Shown here piece after piece: positions 7,549-17,744 of a stretch of DNA of 64,000 nucleotides (positions within the stretch are counted from its first letter, which is position 1; each line of letters opens with the position of its first letter). The DNA is from Pelagibacterium xiamenense. GTDB lineage: Bacteria > Pseudomonadota > Alphaproteobacteria > Rhizobiales > Devosiaceae. The position numbers were made by a program, and so were the translations under genes. The stretch spans positions 310,001-374,000 of the forward strand of contig NZ_JAJOYS010000002.1 of assembly GCF_021166475.1 (NCBI RefSeq), in the 5' to 3' direction. Below the pieces are notes generated by a model, which saw only the letters and a program-made list of their open reading frames with translations, searched no databases and was not told the DNA's origin.

Positions 7549-8456
7549 CTCGCGTCCTCCACCATCCAGCGAACCAGCTCTTCGAAACTATGCCCTGCAT
7601 GCGCTGCCAGCTCGGGGACCAGGGAGGTCTTGGTCATGCCTGGCTGGGTGTTGATTTCCAGGCATACGAGTTCACCGTCGTCACCGCCGCGCGGGTCGTA
7701 GCGGAAGTCGCTTCGCGTCACACCCCGGCAGCCGAGCGCAGCATGCGCTTTGAGCGACATTTTCTGTACTTTTTCGTAAATTTTCGATGAAACAGGCGCC
7801 GGAAGAATGTGCTGCGACCCGCCATCGGCGTATTTCGCCTCGTAATTGTAAAAGGCGATGTCGGTCACGATCTCCGTCACCCCCAGCGCCACGTCCCCCA
7901 TCACCGCGCAGGTGAGCTCCTTGCCGGGGATATACCGCTCCACCATCAGCTCCTCGTCCCCGTCCCAGTCGGCCCGGAGGATTTCCTGGGGAGGATGCTC
8001 CTGGCCTTCCTTGACGATAAAGACGTTGACGCTCGATCCGTCATTATAGGGTTTGACCACATAGGGCGGGCTCATCACATGCGCCCTCGCGATGTCCTCG
8101 CGCGACGCGATCACGTGATCGGTCACCGAAATCCCCGCCGCCTTGAACATTACCTTGGCCTGGTGCTTGTCCATCGCCAGCGCCGAGGGCAGCACGCCCG
8201 AATGCGTATAGGGCAGGCCCAGCACCTCGAGCATCCCCTGGATCGTCCCGTCCTCCCCGAACCGCCCGTGCAGCGCGTTGAAGACGACATCGGGATTGAG
8301 GTCCTTGAGCACCTGCGCGACGTCGCGCCCCGCATCGATCTCTGTGACGTGATACCCCCCGTTGCGCAACGCCTGCGCGCACGCCGCCCCGGAGGCGAGC
8401 GAAACCTCCCGCTCATGCGACCACCCGCCCTTGAGTACCGCTACGTGCTTGGTCAT
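7536..8456 (-). CDS. ddl: D-alanine--D-alanine ligase
   Basis: Cytoplasmic ATP-grasp enzyme that joins two D-alanines to make the dipeptide used by MurF. The 306-aa product has the Ddl N-terminal pattern (GGWSHEREVSLASG), the LHGRFGEDGTIQGMLE motif, ATP-grasp elements (KPYNDGSSVNVF) and the metal-binding end (LEINTQPGMTKTSLVPE). The length is normal for a bacterial DdlB. It lies between murB and ftsQ as in most alphaproteobacterial dcw clusters, but is separated from murB by a repeat-bearing gap. Confidence 0.96.
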   Translation of the reverse strand: MTKHVAVLKGGWSHEREVSLASGAACAQALRNGGYHVTEIDAGRDVAQVLKDLNPDVVFNALHGRFGEDGTIQGMLEVLGLPYTHSGVLPSALAMDKHQAKVMFKAAGISVTDHVIASREDIARAHVMSPPYVVKPYNDGSSVNVFIVKEGQEHPPQEILRADWDGDEELMVERYIPGKELTCAVMGDVALGVTEIVTDIAFYNYEAKYADGGSQHILPAPVSSKIYEKVQKMSLKAHAALGCRGVTRSDFRYDPRGGDDGELVCLEINTQPGMTKTSLVPELAAHAGHSFEELVRWMVEDASCNR

Positions 8457-8500
8457 GCGCTATTCGTCCTGTTCTCGTTCATTTTCCGCGGACGGCCCCT

Positions 8501-8606
8501 ACCCCCTCCCCACAAGAGGAGGGCGATTGGGCCGTACCGATCCACACCAGTGCCACAGGCACTGCTTGGTCCCCCTCCCCCTTGCGGGGAGGGGCTAGGG
8601 ATGGGG
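8501..8606. repeat. Palindromic intergenic repeat, two partial copies
   Basis: The ddl-murB gap holds two related GC-rich palindromic units: CCCTCCCC-ACAAG-AGGAGGG at about 8504-8523, and CCCTCCCC-CTTGC-GGGGAGGGG at 8573-8594, the latter followed by CTAGGGATGGGG. The second unit closely matches a copy in the murC-murG gap at 11093-11129. They look like a dispersed REP/BIME-like family; they could fold in RNA and affect mRNA decay or termination within the dcw transcript. Confidence 0.7.
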
Positions 8607-8616
8607 CTACGCCGCC

Positions 8617-9594
8617 CTAGGCGGCGCCTTGGAAAACCTCGCCGTCCAGAAATTCCCGCACCTCTTTGCCCGGCGAGAAATACCCCATCCGCCGGATCTC
8701 CCACGAAAGCGAAATCCCGGACGTCTCCCGCACCCTCTTGCGCACGGTCTCCCCCAGCGTTTCGATGTCGTGCGCCGAGGCCCCATCGAGGTTCAGCAGG
8801 AAATTCGTATGCAGTTCGGAAACCTGCGCGTCCCCGATCCGCAAGCCCCGGCACCCGGCCTCATCGACCAGCTTCCACGCCGAATGCCCCTCGGGGTTCT
8901 TGAACGTCGATCCGCCCGTCCGCCCCCGCGTGGGCTGGCTCGCTTCGCGCTTTTCGGTGATCTCCCGCATCCGGGCGAGGATCGTGTCCTTGTCCCCCGG
9001 CACGCCCTCATAGACCGCCGAGGTGAAAATCACGCCGCTCGGCCCGTTCGACTTGCGGTATTTGTACCCCATCTCGGCATTGGTGAGCGTCACCACCTCG
9101 CCTTGCCGCGTCACCCCGCGCAATTCGACAACCCGCTCGTTCGTCTCGGTGCCATAGCACCCGGCGTTCATATAAAGCGCCCCGCCGATGGCCCCCGGGA
9201 TACCCCGGTAAAAGCTCAACCCGTCGATCCCCGCCTGTGCCGCCGCCGTCGCAACCTTAACGTCCGGAAGGCCCGCGCCCACGCGCAGCCTGGTTCCCTC
9301 GAAAACCTCGATCTCGCCGAACCCTTTGGAGGGCAACCGGATCACGACCCCGTCGATCCCCCCGTCCCGGATCAAGAGGTTCGATCCCGACCCGATGACC
9401 GTCACACGGATCTCTTGGGGCAGGTTTTTCAGGAAGAAGACGAGGTCGTCTTCATCGGCCGGCTGGAAATAGAGCTGCGCCGGCCCGCCCACGCGGAACC
9501 AGCTCACCTTGGCAAGCTCCTGGTTCGGCGTCAGCGATCCCCGAACCTCGGAGATCCAGGGCCCAAGTTCCGGCAAAAGATCGGGAAAGCTCAT
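8617..9594 (-). CDS. murB: UDP-N-acetylenolpyruvoylglucosamine reductase MurB
   Basis: FAD-dependent reductase that makes UDP-MurNAc from UDP-GlcNAc-enolpyruvate with NADPH. The 325-aa product shows the FAD-binding motifs [12 protein letters not shown] and [16 protein letters not shown], and [13 protein letters not shown] containing the catalytic serine typical of type II MurB. The C-terminal part of the domain is present. Its start overlaps the murC stop by 4 bp (9591-9594), indicating a coupled murC-murB pair. Confidence 0.96.
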   Translation of the reverse strand: MSFPDLLPELGPWISEVRGSLTPNQELAKVSWFRVGGPAQLYFQPADEDDLVFFLKNLPQEIRVTVIGSGSNLLIRDGGIDGVVIRLPSKGFGEIEVFEGTRLRVGAGLPDVKVATAAAQAGIDGLSFYRGIPGAIGGALYMNAGCYGTETNERVVELRGVTRQGEVVTLTNAEMGYKYRKSNGPSGVIFTSAVYEGVPGDKDTILARMREITEKREASQPTRGRTGGSTFKNPEGHSAWKLVDEAGCRGLRIGDAQVSELHTNFLLNLDGASAHDIETLGETVRKRVRETSGISLSWEIRRMGYFSPGKEVREFLDGEVFQGAA

Positions 9595-11015
9595 GCCCGC
9601 GCCTTCGTCTTCCCCATGACGGCCTCGAGCTCACCGGGCAGCGCCGCCGCCCATTGCGTGATATTCCCGGCCCCGAGGCACACCACGTAGTCGCCTTCAG
9701 CCGCCCGCTCCGCGACGATCTCCGCAAGCCGCTCCGGCCCGTCGATCGCCCGCGCGTCGCGATGTCCCCGGGCCCGCATGCGGTAAACCAGCTCCTCGGC
9801 CGAAACGCCCTCCATCGGCGCTTCCCCCGCCGCATAGACCGGCGCCACCAGAACCGTATCGGCATCGTTGAAACAGCCGGCGAATTCCTCGAACAGGTCA
9901 TGCAGCCGCGAATACCGGTGCGGCTGCACCACCGCGATCACGTCGCGTTTGGTCGATTGCCGCGCCGCGCGCAGAACCGAGGTGATCTCCACAGGGTGAT
10001 GCCCGTAATCGTCGACCACCGTGACCCCGTTGACCACCCCTGTCACCGTGAACCGGCGCTTGACCCCGCCAAATGCCTTGAGCCCCGACCGGATCGCGTC
10101 GATGGAGACGCCAAGCTGATCGGCCACGGCAACCGCCGCCGTCGCGTTGAGCGCATTGTGCAGCCCCGGCATCGGCATCTCCAGCCCTTCGACCAGCCGC
10201 CCGACGCCCGTCACCTTGTCGCGCAGCGCGACCGAGAAATGCGACACCCCGTCGATTGTATCGATATCCATCAGCCGCACGTCCGACTGCGGGTTCTGCC
10301 CATAGGTTATGACCCGCCGGTCCTCGATCTGCCCCACAAGCGACTGCACCACCGGATGATCGAGGCACATCACCGCAAAACCATAGAATGGCACGTTCTC
10401 GACGAACTGCCGGAACGCCTTCTTGACCCCGTCAAAATCCTTGTAGTGGTCGAGATGTTCGGGATCGATATTGGTGACGATGGCCACGTCGGCGGGGAGC
10501 TTGACGAACGTCCCGTCGCTCTCGTCGGCCTCCACCACCATCCACTCGCCCTGCCCCAGTCGCGCATTGGTGCCATAGGCATTGATGATCCCGCCATTGA
10601 TGACCGTGGGGTCCATGTCCCCCTCATCGAGCAGCGCCGCGACCATCGAGGTCGTCGTCGTCTTGCCATGCGTGCCCCCGATGGCGATGGCGTTCTTGAA
10701 CCGCATGATCTCGGCCAGCATCTCCGCCCGCCGGACTACCGGCAACCCCCGCGCCCGCGCCGCGTCGAGCTCGGGATTGCCCTTCTTGATCGCCGACGAG
10801 ATTACGACCACCGCCGCATCGTCGAGGTTTTCGGCCTTCTGCCCGATGGCGACGGGAATGCCCATCTCCTGGAGCCGCTGCACATTCGCGTTGGCGGCCA
10901 TGTCGGACCCGCGCACGGGATAGCCCTGCGTATGCAGCACTTCGGCGATCCCGCTCATCCCGATCCCGCCGATCCCGACAAAATGCACCGGCCCGATTTC
11001 GCGTGGCATCTTCAT
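9591..11015 (-). CDS. murC: UDP-N-acetylmuramate--L-alanine ligase MurC
   Basis: Cytoplasmic ATP-dependent ligase that adds L-alanine to UDP-MurNAc. The 474-aa product begins [20 protein letters not shown], with the Rossmann-like Mur domain, the P-loop [21 protein letters not shown], and YGHHPVEI in the C-terminal domain. I took the ATG at 11015, which has AAGGAC upstream. The open frame continues further upstream only because the adjacent palindromic repeat is open in this frame. It overlaps murB by 4 bp. Confidence 0.96.
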   Translation of the reverse strand: MKMPREIGPVHFVGIGGIGMSGIAEVLHTQGYPVRGSDMAANANVQRLQEMGIPVAIGQKAENLDDAAVVVISSAIKKGNPELDAARARGLPVVRRAEMLAEIMRFKNAIAIGGTHGKTTTTSMVAALLDEGDMDPTVINGGIINAYGTNARLGQGEWMVVEADESDGTFVKLPADVAIVTNIDPEHLDHYKDFDGVKKAFRQFVENVPFYGFAVMCLDHPVVQSLVGQIEDRRVITYGQNPQSDVRLMDIDTIDGVSHFSVALRDKVTGVGRLVEGLEMPMPGLHNALNATAAVAVADQLGVSIDAIRSGLKAFGGVKRRFTVTGVVNGVTVVDDYGHHPVEITSVLRAARQSTKRDVIAVVQPHRYSRLHDLFEEFAGCFNDADTVLVAPVYAAGEAPMEGVSAEELVYRMRARGHRDARAIDGPERLAEIVAERAAEGDYVVCLGAGNITQWAAALPGELEAVMGKTKARA

Positions 11016-11092
11016 GAAACTGGTATGTCCTTGATGTTTTGGCTCACGTGGCGCCGCCCCACCTGCGCTTGAGACTGGGCAGTGCCCCGATT

Positions 11093-11129
11093 CCCCTCCC
11101 CCTTGTGGGGAGGGGTTAGGGGTGGGGGT
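11093..11129. repeat. Palindromic intergenic repeat, full copy
   Basis: In the murC-murG gap, CCCCTCCC-CCTTGT-GGGGAGGGG is followed by TTAGGGGTGGGGGT. The same module occurs at 8572-8606 in the ddl-murB gap. A small second hairpin (TCCGGC-GCAA-GCCGGA) follows at once. Such units are probably non-coding and dispersed; they would form stable hairpins in the dcw transcript. Confidence 0.75.
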
Positions 11130-11187
11130 ATCCGGCGCAAGCCGGACCCATACACGATTTCTCTGGTACCGTGCCCCATAGCGTAGC

Positions 11188-12291
11188 TCACGCCCCCTTG
11201 AGCTTCCCCGCCGCTGCCTCTTCCACAAGATCGGCAAGGCGCTCGACCGCGTCGGCATGGCCCACGCCCCGCGCCGCGATCGCGGCGGCATCGAGCCGGC
11301 TGGGACTGGAAAAAAGTTCGGTAAGCTGGGTGGCAAGAGATTGCGGTGAAAGCGTGGCCTGATCCACCACCCACGCCCCACCCGCCTTCTCCATGACGAG
11401 CCCGTTGGCCCGCTGGTCCTGATCGAGCGATCCCGGCAATGGCACCAGGATGGCCGGACGCCCGATCACCGCCAGTTCGGTCACCGTCGAAGCCCCCGCC
11501 CGCCCGATCACCAGATGCGCATGGGCGATCCGCTCGGGCATGTCCTCGAAGAAGGTGGAAAGCTCCACATTGACCCGGGCAGCGCGATACGCCTCGGTTA
11601 CGCGTTCGAGGTCTTCTTCGCGGCACTGCTGGACCACTTCGAGCCTGCGCTTGAGCCCCTCACCGAGCGCCGCGATCGCTGGCGGCACGAGATCGGAAAA
11701 GGCCCGAGCGCCCTGGCTCCCGCCGAAAACCAGCAGGCGGACCGGTCCGGCCGCGGTCAACTCGGGATATGGGATTTCCGCAACCTCCCGCACCCGGTCG
11801 CGCACCGGATTGCCCGTCAGCCGCCGCACGCCGTTGAATTTTTCCCCATGGGTCGTTTCGGCAAAGCTCATCGCCAAAGCGTCGGCAAACCGCGTCAGCG
11901 CCCGGTTGGCACGTCCGAGCACCGCGTTCTGCTCGTGCAATATCCCCGGAATGCCCATGAGCGACGCCGCGACGAAGGGCGGGAAGCACGGATACCCGCC
12001 GAACCCGACGGCGACTTCGGCGTCGATCTTGCGCAGGATACGCCACGACGCAGCAATCCCCCGGCTGATCGTCAATCCCGCCTGAATGAACTTGACCGGA
12101 TTGCGGATCGACGGCGTCGCCGCGGGAACCACGTGGATTTCCCGCGCCGGAAACGCGCCCCCGTGCCGGGTCACCCGCTTGTCGGTAAAAAGATGCACCG
12201 AATGGTCCCGCCGCCGCAATTCCTGCGCCAGCGCAAGTGCGGGAAACAGATGCCCGCCGGTACCGCCCGCCATCAATGCGATTGTGCTCAT
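11188..12291 (-). CDS. murG: Lipid II synthase MurG (GlcNAc transferase)
   Basis: Peripheral membrane GT28 glycosyltransferase that adds GlcNAc to lipid I to form lipid II. The 367-aa product has the diagnostic [17 protein letters not shown] near its start, the [10 protein letters not shown] membrane-association loop, [14 protein letters not shown], and the UDP-GlcNAc site [25 protein letters not shown]. The ATG at 12291 overlaps the ftsW stop (ATGA, 12288-12291). A gap of about 170 bp with a repeat separates it from murC downstream. Confidence 0.96.
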   Translation of the reverse strand: MSTIALMAGGTGGHLFPALALAQELRRRDHSVHLFTDKRVTRHGGAFPAREIHVVPAATPSIRNPVKFIQAGLTISRGIAASWRILRKIDAEVAVGFGGYPCFPPFVAASLMGIPGILHEQNAVLGRANRALTRFADALAMSFAETTHGEKFNGVRRLTGNPVRDRVREVAEIPYPELTAAGPVRLLVFGGSQGARAFSDLVPPAIAALGEGLKRRLEVVQQCREEDLERVTEAYRAARVNVELSTFFEDMPERIAHAHLVIGRAGASTVTELAVIGRPAILVPLPGSLDQDQRANGLVMEKAGGAWVVDQATLSPQSLATQLTELFSSPSRLDAAAIAARGVGHADAVERLADLVEEAAAGKLKGA

Positions 12292-13463
12292 AGAGCCTCG
12301 TGTTTCACCGCACTGCGGATAGGCAGCCCGGTCGCAAAGGTTTCCTCCGGCTTGCGCCGCGTGAGCGCGAGCAATAACCCCATCCCGAAGGCAATCGCAA
12401 TCATCGATGTGCCGCCATAAGAGACGAACGGCAGCGTCATCCCCTTGGGCGGGATGAGGTTGAGGTTCACTGTCAGATTGATCGCGGACTGTACGCCGAA
12501 CTGGATCGCAAGCGCGCTCGCGGCGAGGCGGTTGAAGAGCGAATGCTGGCTCTGCGCCAGAATAAGCGCGCGGATGACGATAAAGCAGATCAGCCCCACC
12601 AGCATCAGGCAGAACAGAATCCCGAACTCGCTTGCCCCCGCCGCAAAGACAAAGTCCGCATGCGCGTCCGGGAGGTACCGTTTGGCGATCCCCTCGCCCG
12701 GCCCCTTGCCGAACCACCCGCCCTCGAGCAGCGATTCAAGCGCGCGCTCGGCCTGGTAGTTGTCGCCGGTTTCGGGATTGATGAACGCGTCGACGCGCCG
12801 CGCCACGTGCGGGAAGAAAATGTAGGCGAGCCCCGCCAGCCCCATCGCCGCGCCTCCCAGAACGCCGATCAGCCACCACGAAATGCCCGTGAGAAACAAG
12901 AGCGCTCCGTATGTCGCGACCATCAGCGCGGTTTGCCCCACGTCCGGCTGCAGCAAAAGCAGCGTGACAATCGCGGCGAAAAACACCGCCGCGAACGCCT
13001 GCCCCGGCACGTCCCCGCGCTTCATCTGCTCGGACATGAACCATGCCGCCATCACAGCATAGGCGGGCTTGACGAATTCGGACGGCTGGATGGTCTGCCC
13101 GAAGAGCGAAATCCACCGGTGCGCGCCCTTCACTTCGGTCCCGTAGCGCAGCACGAGGACAAGTAGCCCGATCCCGCCGATGAGCGAAACAAGCGCACTG
13201 ATCCGGATCCACTTGGCGGGCAGGAACGACGCCCCGATCAGAACCCCGATCGCCGGAACGCAGAACAGCGCATGCCGCGCCACGAAGTGCCACGCCCCGA
13301 GCCCCAATCGCTCCGCCACCGGCGGGCTGGCTGCAAAGCTCAACAGCATCCCGAATGCCATCAGCGCGATGAGCGCGAACAGAAGCTCGCGGTCGATCGT
13401 CCACCACCATTCGGCAATCGGCGTTTTTCGCTCGCGGGAAAACCAGGCATTGATCGCGGTCAA
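12288..13463 (-). CDS. ftsW: Septal peptidoglycan polymerase FtsW (SEDS family)
   Basis: Polytopic SEDS glycosyltransferase that polymerises lipid II at the septum together with the FtsI transpeptidase. Multiple transmembrane helices and SEDS motifs are visible: GAHRWISLFGQTIQPSEFVKP, LLLQPDVGQTALM, the catalytic-region ALESLLEGGWFGKGPGEG, HADFVFA, and LPFVSYGGTSM. I chose the TTG at 13463 because GGAG lies about 9 nt upstream; the frame is open to a TTG at 13523. murD, normally just upstream, is missing here, and a strong terminator lies in the gap, so ftsW probably has its own promoter. Confidence 0.93.
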   Translation of the reverse strand: MTAINAWFSRERKTPIAEWWWTIDRELLFALIALMAFGMLLSFAASPPVAERLGLGAWHFVARHALFCVPAIGVLIGASFLPAKWIRISALVSLIGGIGLLVLVLRYGTEVKGAHRWISLFGQTIQPSEFVKPAYAVMAAWFMSEQMKRGDVPGQAFAAVFFAAIVTLLLLQPDVGQTALMVATYGALLFLTGISWWLIGVLGGAAMGLAGLAYIFFPHVARRVDAFINPETGDNYQAERALESLLEGGWFGKGPGEGIAKRYLPDAHADFVFAAGASEFGILFCLMLVGLICFIVIRALILAQSQHSLFNRLAASALAIQFGVQSAINLTVNLNLIPPKGMTLPFVSYGGTSMIAIAFGMGLLLALTRRKPEETFATGLPIRSAVKHEAL

Positions 13464-13786
13464 GGGGGATACTCCGGATACGCGGGGCACTGTGGGCAAC
13501 GGCGCAGCCGTTGCAGAATGCAAAACTTACCCGAAATGGGTTACCATTTCGCAACCATGCCCCCACCCCGGACACCGGGCAGAGTTATCCCCGCGCCCCC
13601 CCGAAACCCCTATCATCTGCCCTGCGCAGGGACTCTCAGCGGACCGAAAACCGCCCCACGATGACACCTCGACACACGAAAAGCCCGGAATCGTGCCGAT
13701 TCCGGGCCGTCACGATGCACCCATCGTGGTCAGCGTAGGCCGTTATAGTGTCAGCGATTGTTTCATTGTCGCGCGACGATGAAATC
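13464..13786. other. Gap in the murD position between mraY and ftsW
   Basis: In most dcw clusters murD lies between mraY and ftsW. These 323 bp contain no ORF that could be murD or a remnant of it. The gap carries a strong terminator for the mraY side at 13683-13707, and about 200 bp that should include the promoter for ftsW-murG-murC-murB-ddl-ftsQ-ftsA. I could not identify a clear -35/-10 pair by eye. Confidence 0.7.
13679..13707 (-). terminator. Intrinsic terminator downstream of mraY
   Basis: GCCCGGAATCG-TGC-CGATTCCGGGC is a perfect 11-bp stem with a 3-nt loop (13683-13707). In the minus-strand direction it is followed by TTTTCGTG. It lies 80 bp after the mraY stop, so it should end the rsmH-to-mraY transcript and split the dcw cluster into two transcription units. 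Confidence 0.85.
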
Positions 13787-14872
13787 CTAGCGCAGCTTGA
13801 GCGACGAAAGCCCGATCAGCGCCAGCACCATCGCGATGATCCAGAACCGGATCACGATCTGGCTCTCCGTCCACCCCAGATGCTCGAAATGGTGATGGAT
13901 CGGCGCCATCTTGAAAACCCGTTTCCCCGTAAGGCGATACGAGGTCACCTGCACGATCACCGACACCGCCTCGAGGACGAACAACCCCCCCACGATCGCC
14001 ATGACGATCTCATGCTTGGTCGCAACCGCAATGGTCCCCAAAGCCCCGCCCAGCGAGAGCGAGCCGGTATCGCCCATGATGATCTGCGCCGGCGGCGCAT
14101 TGAACCACAGGAACCCCAGTCCCGCACCGATCAGCGCGCCACAGACGATCGACAGCTCACCCGTGCCAGGCACTTGATTCAAAAGAAGATATTCCGAGTA
14201 AACGGTATTTCCGACCACATAGGCGATCAGCCCGAACGCCGACGCCGCGATCATCACCGGCACGATGGCCAGCCCGTCGAGCCCATCGGTCAGATTGACC
14301 GCATTGCCGGCGCCCACAATGACGAAGGCCCCGAAAACAAAGAAGAAAATCCCAAGATCGAGCGCGAGATCCTTAAAGAACGGAAACAGCAGCGACGTCC
14401 CATACGTCTCACCGGTCTGCGCCGCGATCATGATGCACGCGACGACCGCAATCGCAGCCTCGATCGCAAGCCGCTGTCGGCCGCCAAAACCCTTATGATT
14501 CTGATGCTTAACCTTCAGATAGTCGTCATAGAACCCCACCAGCCCGAAGCCCGTGGTGACCAGCAGAACCGCCCAGACATAGACGTTGGTAAGGTCGGCC
14601 CACAAGAGGATCGAGACCAGCGCCCCCGAGAGGATCATAAGCCCGCCCATGGTGGGCTTGCCCTTCTTGGTGAGGAGGTGGCTGGCGGGCCCATCCTCCC
14701 GGATTGGCTGGCCTTTTCCCTGCCGCACGCGCAGCGAATTCACCATGCCGGGGCCGAACAGGAAGACGAAAAAAAGCGCCGTGATAATGGCGCCGCCGGT
14801 ACGGAAGGAAAGGTAACGGAACACGTTGAACACCTGATAGGTGTCCGCGAACTGTTCCAGGAAATACAGCAT
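13787..14872 (-). CDS. mraY: Phospho-N-acetylmuramoyl-pentapeptide transferase MraY
   Basis: Integral membrane enzyme that transfers phospho-MurNAc-pentapeptide to undecaprenyl phosphate, forming lipid I. The 361-aa product has about ten transmembrane helices and the family motifs [35 protein letters not shown] with catalytic-site aspartates, [13 protein letters not shown], and [13 protein letters not shown]. Length and motifs are normal. It starts 2 bp after murF; the terminator at 13683-13707 follows it. Confidence 0.97.
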   Translation of the reverse strand: MLYFLEQFADTYQVFNVFRYLSFRTGGAIITALFFVFLFGPGMVNSLRVRQGKGQPIREDGPASHLLTKKGKPTMGGLMILSGALVSILLWADLTNVYVWAVLLVTTGFGLVGFYDDYLKVKHQNHKGFGGRQRLAIEAAIAVVACIMIAAQTGETYGTSLLFPFFKDLALDLGIFFFVFGAFVIVGAGNAVNLTDGLDGLAIVPVMIAASAFGLIAYVVGNTVYSEYLLLNQVPGTGELSIVCGALIGAGLGFLWFNAPPAQIIMGDTGSLSLGGALGTIAVATKHEIVMAIVGGLFVLEAVSVIVQVTSYRLTGKRVFKMAPIHHHFEHLGWTESQIVIRFWIIAMVLALIGLSSLKLR

Positions 14873-14874
14873 TA

Positions 14875-16284
14875 TTATCTCTCGTTTTCTAGCCCGAAAG
14901 CCCCGTGAATCCGGGCCACCAGCGCCCCCAGCCGCACCCCGTTGGACCCTTTGAGCATAACCGTATCGCCATAGGCAAGGCTCTCGATAACGCGCTCCGC
15001 CATCTCGTCGGCGCTCTGTGCCCAGCCGGCAACAAGCGCCTTGGGCAGTTCGCGCGCAAGCGCCCGCATATGGTCACCCACAAGAAACACCAGATCGGGC
15101 CCGGCAGCTTCGACATCGAGCGCCAATTCGGCGTGCAGCGCATCCGACGTACTGCCCAATTCCCGCATGTCCCCAAGCACCAGCACCTTGCGCCCCGCAC
15201 CCTTGGGCATCTGCCCGAACACCTCGAGCGCCGCCCGCATCGAGACCGGATTGGCGTTGTAGCTCTCGTCGACCAGCGTCAGCGGATTGTCCGGCGGCCC
15301 CAGCCTGTAAGCCGCTCCGCGCCCCTCGGGCGCCCCGTGTGCCGCCAGCGCATGCGCAGCAACACCGGGTTCCACCCCGAACGCCCGCGCCACAAGCAGC
15401 GCCGCCAGCCCATTGGCCAGCGTATGCCGCCCCGGCGTCGGCACGGCGAGGGCAAGGTCGAGCCCGTCCCCCACGATCCGCCCGCGGCCCATGGCCCCGT
15501 CCCATGTGTAATCCTCGATCCGCACGTCGGCAGCCTCGTCAAAACCATAGGTAAGAACCGTGGCCTCGGCGTCCTGCGCATGTCGGATGAGCCGCTGGAC
15601 ACGGGCATGGTCGTGACACAGAAGTGCCAGTCCGTCCGGCTCCAGCCCGGCGAAAATCTCAGCCTTGGCATCGGCGATTTGCTCAACGGAATCAAAGAAT
15701 TCCAGATGCGCCGCGGCAACCGACGTGATCAGCGCCACATGCGGCCGCACCAGCCGCGATAAAGGCGTGATCTCACCCGCATGGTTCATCCCGATCTCGA
15801 AAACCCCATACGCGGCATCCCGGTCCATCCGCGCCAGCATCAACGGCACGCCCCAGTGATTGTTGAAGCTTCTGATCGAGGCATGTGTCGGCCCGGCAGC
15901 GCTCAAAACGGCCCGGATCGCTTCCTTGGTCGACGTTTTCCCGACGCTCCCGGTCACCGCCGCGAACCGCGCGCTGCTGCGCTCGCGCGCGAAATGCGCC
16001 AGCCCGTATAGCCCTTCGAGCGCATTGGGCACAACGACGAGCGGCAGCCCCGCCAACCCGCCGGCTTTGGCTTCGCTCACCAGCGCCGCAACGGCACCGG
16101 CTTCGACGGCCTTGGCCACGAAATCGTGCCCATCGAAATTTTCGCCCCTGATGGCGACAAACAGGGCCCCCGGCATGATCTCGCGCGAATCGATGGAAAT
16201 CGAGCTAACCGCCTGCACGCCAACGTTTTCCGCCCGCCCGCCGGTCGCCTCGAGAATGTCCGCAATGGTGTGGAGCGCGGCCAA
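14875..16284 (-). CDS. murF: UDP-MurNAc-tripeptide--D-Ala-D-Ala ligase MurF
   Basis: ATP-dependent ligase that adds the D-Ala-D-Ala dipeptide to UDP-MurNAc-tripeptide. The 469-aa product has the N-terminal Mur domain ([20 protein letters not shown]), the P-loop [18 protein letters not shown], the central domain with [13 protein letters not shown], and the C-terminal [16 protein letters not shown] and LGDMRELG motifs. It is 2 bp from murE and 2 bp from mraY, in a tight operon. Confidence 0.97.
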   Translation of the reverse strand: MAALHTIADILEATGGRAENVGVQAVSSISIDSREIMPGALFVAIRGENFDGHDFVAKAVEAGAVAALVSEAKAGGLAGLPLVVVPNALEGLYGLAHFARERSSARFAAVTGSVGKTSTKEAIRAVLSAAGPTHASIRSFNNHWGVPLMLARMDRDAAYGVFEIGMNHAGEITPLSRLVRPHVALITSVAAAHLEFFDSVEQIADAKAEIFAGLEPDGLALLCHDHARVQRLIRHAQDAEATVLTYGFDEAADVRIEDYTWDGAMGRGRIVGDGLDLALAVPTPGRHTLANGLAALLVARAFGVEPGVAAHALAAHGAPEGRGAAYRLGPPDNPLTLVDESYNANPVSMRAALEVFGQMPKGAGRKVLVLGDMRELGSTSDALHAELALDVEAAGPDLVFLVGDHMRALARELPKALVAGWAQSADEMAERVIESLAYGDTVMLKGSNGVRLGALVARIHGAFGLENER

Positions 16285-16286
16285 GG

Positions 16287-17738
16287 CTAGCCTTTCGCGA
16301 TCGCCTCCGCGACCACCTCGTGGTCGGAGAAGTGATGCTTGGTTTTGCCGATGATCTGATAGTCCTCGTGGCCCTTGCCCGCGACAAGAACCACGTCGCC
16401 CTTTTCCATCATCCCCACGGCCTCTGCAATCGCATCGGCCCTGTTACCGATCTCCCGGGCACCGGGCGCGGCGGCCAGGATTTCCGCACGGATCGTCGCG
16501 GCGTCCTCGGTGCGTGGATTGTCGTCGGTGACAATTGTGACGTCGGCCAGATCGCTCGCGATCTTGCCCATCTCGGGCCGCTTGCCCTTGTCCCGGTCAC
16601 CGCCGCAGCCGAACACCACGATCAGCCGGTTTTCCGCGACCGGACGCAGTGTTTCGAGTACGACCTTCAACGCCTCGGGCTTGTGCGAATAATCGATAAA
16701 GACGTTCCCGCCATTGCGGGAGCCGGCGAACTCCAGCCGCCCCTTGGCGCCCTCAAGGTGCGCGAGCGCGGCCATCGCAACCTTGGGTTCAACCCCGGTT
16801 GCCATCGCCAGCCCCGCAGCCACGACGGCATTGGACACCTGGAAGCGTCCCACGAGCGGCAGGAAAACCTCGAACGGCTCGCCAACGAGTTTGCCCTTGA
16901 TCCGTTGCCCGCGGCCTTCGGAGATCACCTCCTCGACTGCGATATGGGCCCCGCCCTCACCCACGGTAAACACCGTCGAGCCGTGGTCGAGCGCCGCGAA
17001 CATGAACGCCATGCCCTCGTCGCTGTCGGAGTTGACGACAGCCGTCGCATTCTTGTCGATGAGGTCCCGGAACAGCCGCAGCTTGGCGTCGCGATAGCTT
17101 TCGATGTCGTTGTGATAGTCGAGATGGTCGCGATAGAGATTGGTGAAGGCGACTGCCGAAAACCGGATACCGTCGAGCCGCCGCTGATCGATCCCGTGGC
17201 TCGACGCCTCGAGCGCAACGTGCTCGACGCCCTGCTTTTTGAGGTCCGCGAGGGTACGGTGCAGCGAGAGCGCGTCGGGCGTCGTCAGTTCGCCGGGCAC
17301 ATGCTTGTCGCCCACCATAAGCCCCAGCGTGCCCAGGCTGGCGCCCTTGATACCCGCATGCTCCCAGATCTGGCGCAGGAAGGAGACCACCGAGGTCTTG
17401 CCGTTGGTTCCCGTAACCGCCACGCAATGCTCCGGCTGTGGTCCGGCAATGCAAGCCGCCGCCTTGGCATAGGCTGCCCGCACGTCCTCGACCACCACCA
17501 CCGGAACCCCCGGATTGCCGTCCGGCACCGCGTCGCTGACCAGCGCCTTGGCACCGCGCCCCACGGCATCTCGCGTATAAACCGCACCGTGGCTGCGAGA
17601 GCCCGGCAAGGCAAAAAACAGGTCGCCCTCCCCGATCAGGCGGCTGTCCGCGTTGATGCCGTTCACCTCAAGAGCAGGTTCAACCTGGCCTTTGGCGGCG
17701 GGACCGAGCAGTTCGGCAATCGAATAAGGCAACGTCAT
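16287..17738 (-). CDS. murE: UDP-MurNAc-L-Ala-D-Glu--meso-diaminopimelate ligase MurE
   Basis: ATP-dependent ligase that adds the third stem-peptide residue. The 483-aa product shows GDLFFALPGSRSHGA, the P-loop VTGTNGKTSVVSF, EASSHGIDQRRLDG, and the substrate-specifying motif DNPR in VTDDNPRTEDAA. DNPR is known to select meso-diaminopimelate, so this organism has Gram-negative type peptidoglycan. It sits 6 bp downstream of ftsI. Confidence 0.97.
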   Translation of the reverse strand: MTLPYSIAELLGPAAKGQVEPALEVNGINADSRLIGEGDLFFALPGSRSHGAVYTRDAVGRGAKALVSDAVPDGNPGVPVVVVEDVRAAYAKAAACIAGPQPEHCVAVTGTNGKTSVVSFLRQIWEHAGIKGASLGTLGLMVGDKHVPGELTTPDALSLHRTLADLKKQGVEHVALEASSHGIDQRRLDGIRFSAVAFTNLYRDHLDYHNDIESYRDAKLRLFRDLIDKNATAVVNSDSDEGMAFMFAALDHGSTVFTVGEGGAHIAVEEVISEGRGQRIKGKLVGEPFEVFLPLVGRFQVSNAVVAAGLAMATGVEPKVAMAALAHLEGAKGRLEFAGSRNGGNVFIDYSHKPEALKVVLETLRPVAENRLIVVFGCGGDRDKGKRPEMGKIASDLADVTIVTDDNPRTEDAATIRAEILAAAPGAREIGNRADAIAEAVGMMEKGDVVLVAGKGHEDYQIIGKTKHHFSDHEVVAEAIAKG

Positions 17739-17744
17739 TCGTCC

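Noticed and set aside
8501-11129. Repeats considered as a CRISPR array
   Set aside because: Only two or three copies in separate gaps, no regular spacers, no cas genes.
13464-13786. A degraded murD in the mraY-ftsW gap
   Set aside because: Only 323 bp, with a terminator and no Mur ligase motifs in any frame.
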